Source of the DNA: HK1 sp965204915
GTDB lineage: Bacteria > Pseudomonadota > Gammaproteobacteria > HK1
Direction of reading: 5' to 3'
Length of the DNA stretch: 64,000 nt
Assembly (NCBI GenBank): GCA_965204915.1
Contig: OZ242023.1
Span: 868,001 to 932,000, forward strand
Both the position numbers and the translations under genes were made by a program. The notes under the pieces were generated by a model. It saw nothing but the letters and a program-made list of their open reading frames with translations, did not search any database and was not told the DNA's origin. This document shows positions 32,908-40,471 of this stretch, one piece after another; the stretch's first letter is position 1, and each line of letters begins with the position of its first letter.

Positions 32908-34543
32908 CAGGAATTCCCGCTAACGTGCTCCATCGTTGCGTATGGCGGGTCGGACCCGTGACCACCGGAGGTCATGCAACCGAGAGGCAGACATCCCCCT
33001 CGCGGCGTCGCGCGATGTCTCTCAACGGCTACCTGTCCCCTGAAGCTCCTCCCCGTCGCACACTCCGGCCCCGGCGAGGGCCGCTATGACGTGTCATAGA
33101 GCACCATCTCGCCCCGGTATCCGAACGCAATCGCTTGGTACAACGTCTCCCAATCCGCCACGGGGAAGGTCAGGAACAGCCTGCGTACCTTGTCCCAGAA
33201 GTAGCGCGGGCGCTCGGCCTTGACCCGTGCCTTGACGAACAACGTGCAGCTACGCTGCTGGACCTGGTCGATGAGAAAGGCCAGCATCATCAGATAGGCA
33301 AACACCGTCGCCAGATGCTTGTGGCCGTGCCCAAAGTTGTGCTCGAAGCGGTAGCCTTGGTTCTTCAGGGTGTTGAAGGTCTCGTTCTCGATGCGCCAGC
33401 GCGCCCGCCCGGCGCGCATCATCTCCATCACGGTCGATTCCTCGATGGGCAGGTCGCTGACCCATGCGAAGTGCTGCTCCTTGCCGTTGGGGCGCCTCTC
33501 CCAGTACTCCAGGAAGTTCACCTCCAGCTCGAAGTGCGTGTCGTTGAGCGGCACGCCGTTGAGGAAGCGGAAACGGTGGTGGATGCCCTGCTCATCGGTG
33601 TGCTCGACATGCTTCACCGCACCGGGCCCCAGCCGCTGGGTCGCCTCCACCCACTCGAACAGCGCCTCGTGGTCGGCACGCTTCGCCCCCAACAGGAACC
33701 GCAGGCCCAGCCCCTTCAGGTGCTTGATGTGCGGTCCGTTCGACGCCAACCCGTCCTCCACCACCAACAGCTTCAGATGCGGGTGCTCGCGGCGCACGTC
33801 GCTCAGCAACCGCTTCGCCGCGTTGCGCTCACAGTCGTTCTTCTTCGCCCCGTCCCCCTTCACGATCGGCTCCGGCGCCAAGGCGAAGACCTCGCGCTTG
33901 TCCGGATGCACCAGCACCGCCCCCAGCATCTGGTGGTAGTACGTCGTGCGACCGTCTCGATGATGCTTCTCGCAGCACTGCGCGCAATGCACGCGCGAGG
34001 AGGAGAAGTAGCCCGTCCCGTCCACCGACAGCACATAGTGCCCGTCCAGGCAGGTGAACCCCTCCAACCCCTTCCCTCGCTGCAACAACGTAAACACGCG
34101 CTTGAACACCGCACGCAACTGGCGCGGGTCCACCTCGTCGAGACGCTCGCGCAACGCCGTGTCGCACGGGGCACGCTTGATGCCGTACAGACGCCGCAGA
34201 TTCTCCCGGACCAGCTCGTCGGTCCTCGCATCGTGGTCGAACTGAAGCAGCGACGGGTACTTCAACCCGAACACCGCCAACCCCGACATCAGGCACTCGG
34301 CCAGGCAAAACCTCCGGCCTCGTACCGGGTCGTCCAGCTCCTCGAAGCAGGCGCGCACCTCGCGCAGCAGCCCCGGCGCGCTCAATCCCTTCCTCAACCG
34401 CCGCTTGGCCATGACATCTCACCTGTCGCTGGCGAATAGGCGGCTATCATGCTGATATTGAGAGAAAAGTCTACGAAAACATTTTCCTCCTGCCTCCTCA
34501 ACACCCGGTTTTTCCTAAGAAATTCCAGTTAGCGGGAATTGCT
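32908..34543. mobile_element. Complete insertion sequence with TIRs and 10-bp target duplication
   Basis: The element carries one transposase gene. The left end CAGGAATTCCCGCTAAC (32908-32924) and the reverse complement of the right end AGCAATTCCCGCTAAC (34528-34543) form inverted repeats with 13 identical bases in a row. The flanking 10-mer GGACCTTCGT is present on both sides (32898-32907 and 34544-34553), a target-site duplication. Size is about 1.64 kb. Intact ends, duplication and gene suggest recent transposition. Confidence 0.85.
33084..34412 (-). CDS. DDE transposase (IS4-like superfamily)
   Basis: A 442-residue transposase. The DDE residues are visible: Asp 131 in YVLSVDGTGYFSSS, Asp 220 in LLVVEDGLASNGPHIKHL and Glu 342/344 in RWRIENETFNTLKNQGY, followed by the family ending HNFGHGHKHLATVFAYLMML. 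A Cys-rich insert CAQCCEKHHRDG follows the first Asp. The IE-N-T--LK--GY block is like the YREK box of IS4-type enzymes. I cannot place it in a named IS group with certainty. The gene fills the IS at 32908-34543. Confidence 0.88.
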   Translation of the reverse strand: MAKRRLRKGLSAPGLLREVRACFEELDDPVRGRRFCLAECLMSGLAVFGLKYPSLLQFDHDARTDELVRENLRRLYGIKRAPCDTALRERLDEVDPRQLRAVFKRVFTLLQRGKGLEGFTCLDGHYVLSVDGTGYFSSSRVHCAQCCEKHHRDGRTTYYHQMLGAVLVHPDKREVFALAPEPIVKGDGAKKNDCERNAAKRLLSDVRREHPHLKLLVVEDGLASNGPHIKHLKGLGLRFLLGAKRADHEALFEWVEATQRLGPGAVKHVEHTDEQGIHHRFRFLNGVPLNDTHFELEVNFLEYWERRPNGKEQHFAWVSDLPIEESTVMEMMRAGRARWRIENETFNTLKNQGYRFEHNFGHGHKHLATVFAYLMMLAFLIDQVQQRSCTLFVKARVKAERPRYFWDKVRRLFLTFPVADWETLYQAIAFGYRGEMVLYDTS

Positions 34544-34616
34544 GGACCTTCGTTGCGACCGCTCCGCCGTAGCCCTCCACCCTGGAACGACCGCCCGCCT
34601 CGCGGTCGCCGTTCGC

Positions 34617-34670
34617 AGGCACGCGCCCGTACCATCTCGTGCCGGGTGAACGGACATTTTTCCGGGTGGA
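34617..34670 (+). repeat. Leader element L1 (upstream of decayed X module)
   Basis: One of four related ~50-bp leader words (others 36181-36235, 37331-37382, 40345-40397) with the core CGTACCATCTCGTGCCGGGTGAAC, here followed by ggacatttttccgggtggac. L1 and L3 precede X operons and share a further 70 bases downstream; L2 and L4 precede mod genes. Conservation suggests a shared promoter or regulator target. Confidence 0.6.
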
Positions 34671-34822
34671 CAGCGCAGCATCGTGGGGATACGGTTGCAC
34701 CGACCCGATGAGCCGAGGATGACCGAGAGCCGGAACGGCACGCAAGGCGTTGGGGTCTTGTCGTTGATGGACTGAGGGTTCCCCGACAAACTCACGGTGT
34801 CCGCGCTTGAAGGCAGGATGTC

Positions 34823-35227
34823 ATGGAACGGGATGATGCAATAGCGGCAGGAGAGCACCCACCCGACCTGCGCGACGCCCTGCGCGATCTGGACCAAGCG
34901 ACAGACGAGGCACGTGAAGAAGGATTTCCGGCGCCGTCCGGGAAGGCATTGGAAAGCGCGCGCCGGCTGCTGTACGCCATGTATCGCATCTCGCCCCGGC
35001 GTTTCGAGATCTACCCCACGCCGGACGGTGAAATCGCCATCGATGCGCCGGGCGGACCCGGGTGATCGGTCCTGCTCCTGTGCGATTCGGACGGTGCCGC
35101 GTTGTGCCTGGTCAATATGAACGGCGCCCACCGCCGGGCGCGCTATTCCGACACGCGCGGGCTGCCGGATGGATTCGTGTGCGGAGCTCTGGCCGAACTC
35201 GAACAGCGGGATACCCCGGCCGCGTGA
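34823..35227 (+). pseudogene. Decayed copy of X2 (fused to X1 start, with nonsense mutation)
   Basis: The frame starts like X1 (leader identical to that at 37846-37918), but after about 14 codons it joins the C-terminal part of X2: DLRDALRDLDQATDEAREEG and PRRFEIYPTPDGEIAIDAPG. The CGA codon of the intact copy (39447) is TGA here at 35063-35065, stopping the protein at 80 residues. The rest remains similar to the stop at 35227. It is a remnant of the X1-X2-X3 operon after an internal deletion of about 1.3 kb. Confidence 0.8.
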
Positions 35228-35347
35228 CGGTCTCCGATCGCATCGAAGAGCGGGAAAAACCTCGTCCGGGGTGTGTTTTCGAGCAGGCATCGAGATCGTG
35301 CACGGCGCGCAAGAGTTCCGCATCACGTCTTCCTGGAGCGGGAGGGC

Positions 35348-35631
35348 ATGATCCGATCTTTCGCCGACAAGCGTACCGCGAACCTCTTCGACGGCCTGGG
35401 AGACGGGTCCTTTCCGGCGTCGCTCCTGAAACGGGCACGGAGCAAGCTGGACCGGATCAACTTGCAGTGAACATCGACGACCTTCGAACGCCGCCGGGAA
35501 ACCGCCTCGAACGGCTGATCGGCGACCGTGACGGCCAGTACGGTATTCGCGTTTCCCGAGGCTGGCGGATCTGCTTTGTCCGGCGGGACGGAGACGCCTT
35601 CGAGGTGGAATTGAACAACCACTACGACTGA
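35348..35631 (+). pseudogene. higB: HigB-like (RelE family) toxin, frameshifted
   Basis: The start MIRSFADKRTANLFDGLGDG is the HigB N-terminus and is joined to the X3-derived upstream sequence. After RARSKLDRINLQ the frame hits a stop at 35470. Another frame continues NIDDLRTPPGNRLERLIGDR and GIRVSRGWRICFVRRDG to a stop at 35631, the usual HigB C-terminal half with the conserved R--WRICF. One base insertion or two-base loss near 35460 explains it. Downstream higA is intact, so the toxin is probably dead. Confidence 0.8.
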
Positions 35632-35648
35632 TGAAGGGAGCAAAGGAA

Positions 35649-35966
35649 ATGACCCGTGTACCCGGCAATCGGATCGCGACGCATCCCGGCGCCTTGCTGC
35701 TCGAACAGATCAGGGAGATGGGGCTGACCGTCAACGGCGTCGCCCGGGACATCGGCCTGCCGGCGACCCGGCTGCATGAGATCGTTCATGGACGCCGCGG
35801 CGTGAGTGCGGAGACCGCGATCGCGCTGGGGGCGTATTTCGGGCAGGCCCCGGAATTCTGGATGAATGCGCAGAAATCGCATGAGCTGTCGAAGGAGCTG
35901 GTCGAGAACGGCGAGGACATACGCGCACGGATTCGCCGCCGCTCCGAAGATCGAGTCGCGGTGTAG
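35649..35966 (+). CDS. higA: HigA antitoxin (XRE-family HTH)
   Basis: A 105-residue HigA. It starts MTRVPGNRIATHPGALLLEQ, followed by the helix-turn-helix GLTVNGVARDIGLPATRLHE and the HigA-specific block VSAETAIALGAYFGQAPEFW MNAQ. The ATG 35649 is preceded by gcaaaggaa. It lies 17 bases after the higB remnant. The pair seems to have been inserted into, or recombined with, the X3 position of the left module. Confidence 0.92.
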   Translation: MTRVPGNRIATHPGALLLEQIREMGLTVNGVARDIGLPATRLHEIVHGRRGVSAETAIALGAYFGQAPEFWMNAQKSHELSKELVENGEDIRARIRRRSEDRVAV

Positions 35967-36306
35967 CGCGCATCCACGAAAAGATCCGGGGGCGCTGGGC
36001 GCGCAACGCCCATATTCGGGCCGCATACCCAGCCGGGACCGGACACGGCCCGCCCGGAACGACCCATCCCTCGGCAGTCAGCGACATCGTCCGACACCCG
36101 CGATTCCGCGCACGCTGAACCACCAAGCAAGCGCGTCAGCGGTCGCCGCCCGCCCCCACGGTCGCCGTTCGCCCTGGAAGGGCACGCGCCCCCATACCAT
36201 CGCGCCGGGCGAACGAATATCCTCTCCCCGTGACGGACATTCTGCCGAGGCGGCATGTCCGCCGTTCCCCGAAGACGCTGACGGAGTTGGGACCGGGTAC
36301 CGGGTC
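35967..36306. other. Leader region of truncated mod, homologous to 40046-40471
   Basis: About 300 bases align with the region before the intact mod gene, including leader element L2 (36181-36235) and the final 60 bases ending gggaccgggtaccgggtc. No gene is recognised. The conserved GAATATCC box and inverted GGCATGTCCGCC words may be regulatory. Confidence 0.55.
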
Positions 36307-37152
36307 ATGGCGAAAGCACCGAAGAAGCGCAAGCGCAACGTCGAGAGCTACGCGCATACCGACAAGGAGCGCACGAACAACCCGCCCGTCGGCCTGGTCA
36401 CGCCGGAGACCGACCGGGATGCGGGCCGCAGGACCTACACCCACGACCCCCACATCGACCCGCAGCTCTCCTGGGCCGGCAAGGCCGAACACACCTCGTT
36501 CGAAACCCCGACCGTCTCCCTGCACGTCCACGAGCGCATCGACCCGCGCACCGTCGTGGAGGCGGTGAGGAAGCGCAATGGCGCGTCATCCCAGGGCCAG
36601 GGCTTGCAGGGCTCCCTGTTCGACGCGCCGGAGGAGAACCCGCCCATCCGGCAGGCCATCGACTTCTACCGCCACCGGCACAACTGGACCAACCGCCTGG
36701 TCGCCGGCGACAGCCTGCTGGTGATGAACAGCCTCCTGGAGAAGGAGGGGCTGGTCGGGCAGGTGCAGATGGTCTACGTCGACCCGCCCTACGGCATCCG
36801 CTACGGCTCCAACTTCCAGCCCTTCGTCCACCGGCAGGACGTGACCGACGGCCGGGACGAGGATCTGACCGGGGAGCCGGAGACGATCCGCGCCTTCCGG
36901 GACACCTGGGAGCTCGGCATCCACTCCTACCTGACCTACCTCCGCGATCGCCTGCTGCTGGCGCGGGAGCTGCTGCACGAGAGCGGAAGCTGCTTCATCC
37001 AGATCGGCAAGGAGAACGTCCATCGCGCGGGCGTGGTGATGGACGAGATCTTCGGCGCGGGGAACCGGGTGGCGACCATTTCCTACGCCACCACCGGCGG
37101 CGATTGGGTTTGTTGGAACCGGCCCAAAGCGGTGCATTCGACAGATGCCTGA
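36307..37152 (+). pseudogene. Truncated DNA methyltransferase (mod, left copy)
   Basis: The first 262 residues are almost identical to the mod protein at 40472, including VYVDPPYGIRYGSNF. At about 37096 (after RVATISYATTGGD) the homology stops and a foreign tail of about 20 residues (WVCWNRPKAVHSTDA) leads to a stop. The second SAM motif and target-recognition region are missing, so the protein cannot be an active methyltransferase. Confidence 0.88.
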
Positions 37153-37917
37153 GAACCGGAATGGTTGCCCTGACTGCTTGAACGCGGATTGCGGCCATGC
37201 CCACAGCCTGCCCGGCCGTCGGATACGCCTGCGCCATATCGGGCTACTGGCGGATGGAGCGCCACTCTCCTGGAACGACTCGGTCCCCGGCGGTCAGTGA
37301 CGCTTCGCCCGACACTGATTGCCCTGGAAGGGCATGCGCCCGTACCATCGTGCCGGGCGAACAGACATCCTTTCCGGGTGGACAGCGGAGCATCATGGGG
37401 ATACGGTTGCACCGACCCAATGAGCCGAGAATGACTGAGAGCCAGTATGCCCACTGCCAGAGCGACGCGATTCGGGGCTGCGAAGCACGCGCCCTCCGAA
37501 GGCAGGGCACGGACGGGGGGAAGCGGGGCGCGAGGGCGCCCGTCCCGTGTCGACAGGCGGGGAGAGGCAGCCGGGTATGTTCGATCCCCGTTGCGGTGAA
37601 CGGTGGTGCGTGTGCCTTCTCTCCGGAACCGGATTCACGAGCGGCAAGGTGGGAAGGACGCTTGAGCCGACAGGCGGCCTGTCGGTGTTCGTTCGGTATT
37701 GCCGGGCGAGCGGCGTATCGGCACAGGCTTTCGAGAGAGAAACGCTCGCGAGGTTGGCAGAGCGTGCCAGCATGAAGGAAGGAGCTTGAGAGTTGGACGA
37801 CGGAGGGAGAATCCGCCAGCGGTTTGGCCCCTATTGTGCGCAAGGCGTTGGGGTCTTGTGGTCGCTGGAGTGGGGCATCCCGACAAACACAGTGTCCGCG
37901 CTTGAAGGCAGAGTATT
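37153..37917. other. Rearranged spacer with leader element L3
   Basis: No intact gene. The region contains L3 (37331-37382), then 60 bases shared with 34671-34730 (ending atgagccgagaatgactgagagcc), about 400 bases of unknown origin, and from 37846 a leader shared with 34743-34822 up to the X1 start. The unknown segment has one weak 80-codon frame (37547-37789) without recognisable features. Confidence 0.5.
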
Positions 37918-38622
37918 ATGGGACAGGATGCAAAGGCGGAAGATGGACATCAGTCGAGTGTCGAACTCGTTCAGCTATCCGTCGTGCTAATCGCCGACAA
38001 CGTCGACCCGTCGATGATCAACCCGGACTTCCTCCGCCACAAGGGTATCGTCGCTCATGGTCTGCAAACCGGGCAACCGCCCATTTCGACGCCGGTGTTC
38101 TCGCAGGTTGCCTTCGAAGACGGCTTTACGGTGACGGCGCAGACCGGTCGCGTCGAGTTCGTCCAGCGAGGAGAGGCACTGACGGAGGATGCCGCGAGTC
38201 CGAACGTTGCAAGACGCTTCCTGGAGGAGTTCCCGTACCCCTCGTACAAGGCCATAGGCATCAATCTTACGGGCGTCAGGCCATTGGATCCTGGCTCCGT
38301 GGGTGGTGTAGCGGATGCCTTGATCGAGGGGGGTGCATGGATGGCGTTCGGGGATGTTTCTCCGGTGGTTTCTTTGAAGGCGACATATCTCTATGAAAAC
38401 AGGCAAATCACTATGGACGTCCACGACGCCAAGCAGCAGAATACCGACGGCGACGAGCAGCGTGGACTGCTGTTTGCGGTCAATATCCACCGGGATATTT
38501 CGGAGACGGATCAGGGGCGGCGCATCGCAAGACTGATGTCCATCCTTTCAGCGTGGAAGGATGACCTGTCCAACTTTCAGATTTTGATCGCAAAATTCAA
38601 TATGGGGAGACAAGCCTCGTGA
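37918..38622 (+). CDS. X1: uncharacterised protein, first gene of a coupled three-gene operon
   Basis: A 234-residue soluble protein of unknown family. It begins with a charged tail and the strand LSVVLIADNVDPSMINPDFL, then FSQVAFEDGFTVTAQTGRVE, RRFLEEFPYPSYKAIGINLT and ends with a helical region (IARLMSILSAWKDDL). The pattern of a first strand, a RHKGIV segment and a K-A-GIN block resembles sporadically distributed TIGR04255-like proteins, but this is uncertain. Its ATG lies behind a leader shared with the decayed module. The stop overlaps the X2 start by four bases. Confidence 0.7.
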   Translation: MGQDAKAEDGHQSSVELVQLSVVLIADNVDPSMINPDFLRHKGIVAHGLQTGQPPISTPVFSQVAFEDGFTVTAQTGRVEFVQRGEALTEDAASPNVARRFLEEFPYPSYKAIGINLTGVRPLDPGSVGGVADALIEGGAWMAFGDVSPVVSLKATYLYENRQITMDVHDAKQQNTDGDEQRGLLFAVNIHRDISETDQGRRIARLMSILSAWKDDLSNFQILIAKFNMGRQAS

Positions 38623-39611
38623 CGATACCGATAAAGGAAGGCGCTGTGTCGGGAACGCCGTTTTCCTCGGACTTCCGCCATGCCTCGTCGCTGACAGCAG
38701 CATCGTCGCCACCGACTGCGTTGACTGTCTCAAGCCAACATTATGACGATCGCTGGACCTTGAGAGATTCCCATGCGATACATGAATCCGAGAAGGATCA
38801 CTGGATCGAATTGCTGCCTCGACCAATGGGATCCTTGTCGGAACCCATCGAGAAACCGTCTCCGTCGCATGTGTTTATTGTCGCAGACCCGCACTATGCC
38901 GATTACTGGCCGATGGATAATATCTTTGCGGAATATGGATCCGAGAAAGGCCACTGGAGCAAACTACTTCGGCTAATGCGGTCCTTGTTGAAACCCCATG
39001 CGAACAGTATGACCAAGATCGGGATTGTTCCCGGTTCGGCTACTTTCGTGCCAATTTCGGGGTTGACTGGTAATCGAGGCTCTGAGTTCTACGCTTTGGA
39101 CGGAGTGGGGGATGAAGTGCACGACGATCTCTCGTCCCTGTACGGTACGACGTCGCAGAACACACACTGGCTGCGACACGTCCCCGCTTCAAGTGCTCAT
39201 CTGTCGAGAACTATCGAGTCTGTGAAACTGATCGGCCACTGGCATCCTGATCTGCGCGATGCCCTGCACGATCTGGACCAAGCGACAGACGAGGCACGTG
39301 AAGAAGGATTTCCGGCGCTGTCCGGGAAGGCATTGGAAAGCGCGCGCCGGCTGCTGTACGCCGTGTATCGCATCTCGCCCCGGCGTTTCGAGGTCTACCC
39401 CACGCCGGACGGTGAAATCGCCATCGATGCGCCGGGCGGATCCGGGCGATCGGTCCTGCTCCTGTGCGATTCGGACGGCGGCGCGTTGTGTCTGGTCAAT
39501 ATGAACGGCGCCCACCGCCGGGCACGCTATTCCGACACGCGCGGGCTGCCGGATGGATTCGTGCGCGAAGCTCTGGCCGATCTCGAACAGCGGAATACCC
39601 TGGCCGCGTGA
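38619..39611 (+). CDS. X2: uncharacterised two-part protein
   Basis: A 330-residue protein starting at GTG 38619 within the X1 stop (GTGA). The first ~200 residues are low in recognisable features but contain repeated elements such as SHAIHESEKDHWIELLPRPM and DNIFAEYGSEKGHWSKLLRL, likely an internal duplication. The last ~110 residues form a compact module: DALHDLDQATDEAREEG, SARRLLYAVYRISPRRFEVY, PTPDGEIAIDAPGGSG and a beta-rich end HRRARYSDTRGLPDGF. The C-terminal module is also found, broken, at 34823. It overlaps X3 by four bases. No function can be named. Confidence 0.7.
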   Translation: MTIPIKEGAVSGTPFSSDFRHASSLTAASSPPTALTVSSQHYDDRWTLRDSHAIHESEKDHWIELLPRPMGSLSEPIEKPSPSHVFIVADPHYADYWPMDNIFAEYGSEKGHWSKLLRLMRSLLKPHANSMTKIGIVPGSATFVPISGLTGNRGSEFYALDGVGDEVHDDLSSLYGTTSQNTHWLRHVPASSAHLSRTIESVKLIGHWHPDLRDALHDLDQATDEAREEGFPALSGKALESARRLLYAVYRISPRRFEVYPTPDGEIAIDAPGGSGRSVLLLCDSDGGALCLVNMNGAHRRARYSDTRGLPDGFVREALADLEQRNTLAA

Positions 39612-40045
39612 CGGTCTCCGATCACATCGGAGAGCGGGAAAACCTCGGCCGGGGTGTGTTTTCGAGCAGGTATCGAGATCGTGCACGGCGCGCAAGAGTG
39701 CCGCATCACGTCTTTCTGGAGCGTGAAGGCATGACCGAGATTTCGGTCGACCGGCTCGACCTTGCGCCGCCGGCTGAGGCCGCCGCAGCTGCCGTCAGGA
39801 TCGCAAGCGAGCGAGGCCCCACGGTCTCGTTTTATGGCTGGGCCGTGGTCATGACGCACAAGGCCGGCGCCAACGGACGACACGTGAGAGCAAGCGCAAA
39901 GCCCGACAACCCTTACCACGCGGATATCGTCCTACCCGATCTCGCGGCGGAGGATCGGGAGGAGCAGAAACGCCACGCGCAGGAGCTCGCCGACAGTTCG
40001 AGTTGGCGCGAGCGGCCCTCCGCTTCCGGCGCCGATCAGCCCTGA
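39608..40045 (+). CDS. X3: uncharacterised small protein
   Basis: A 145-residue protein starting at GTG 39608 inside the X2 stop. The N-terminal 40 residues are very basic (RYRDRARRARVPHHVF); then TEISVDRLDLAPPAEAAAAA, FYGWAVV, RHVRASAKPDNPYHADIVLP and a charged helical end. In the left module the corresponding frame is broken by an extra A and runs into HigB. The NPYHADI-LP and RHAQELADSSSWR elements look like conserved positions. Role unknown; tight coupling suggests it acts with X1 and X2. Confidence 0.68.
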   Translation: MTVSDHIGERENLGRGVFSSRYRDRARRARVPHHVFLEREGMTEISVDRLDLAPPAEAAAAAVRIASERGPTVSFYGWAVVMTHKAGANGRHVRASAKPDNPYHADIVLPDLAAEDREEQKRHAQELADSSSWRERPSASGADQP

Positions 40046-40471
40046 TCCACAGGCTTGCCGGGCCGGGTGCGCCCACGTCACGGCGGGCTGCTACCGGGGC
40101 CGGACACGGCTCATCCGGAACGACACATTCCTCGGCCTGCGGGCAGGACGCCCGCGTTCGTCAGGACGCGCCGTTCCCGGGAGACCCAGCTCTGACACGG
40201 TTCATCCGGAACGACCCATCCTTCGGCGGTCAGCGACATGTCGCCCGGCACCGGCAATTCAGCGCACGCGGAACCGCCAAGCAACCGCGCCAGCGGTTGC
40301 CGAACACCGCACCGTCGCCCCCGCGGTTGCCGCTCACCCTGGAAGGGCACGCCCCCATACCATCGCGCCGGGCGAACGAATATCCTCTCCCCGTGACGGA
40401 CATTCCGTGCAGATGCGGCATGTCCGCCGTTCCCCGAAGGCGCTGAGGGAGTTGGGACCGGGTACCGGGTC
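40046..40471. other. Leader region of mod with element L4
   Basis: The region is homologous to 35967-36306 and includes L4 (40345-40397). It also contains a tandem of two related words, cggacacggctcatccggaa (40103) and ctgacacggttcatccggaa (40192). No gene is recognised; the conserved end suggests a promoter for mod. Confidence 0.5.

Noticed and set aside
35062..35631. A 189-codon plus-strand frame taken as one gene
   Set aside because: It joins antisense-like X2/X3 shadow sequence to the real HigB C-terminus; the true HigB start is in another frame at 35348.
37547..37789. 80-codon frame before X1
   Set aside because: Basic, Cys-rich composition without family or ribosome binding site; it lies in mosaic spacer DNA.
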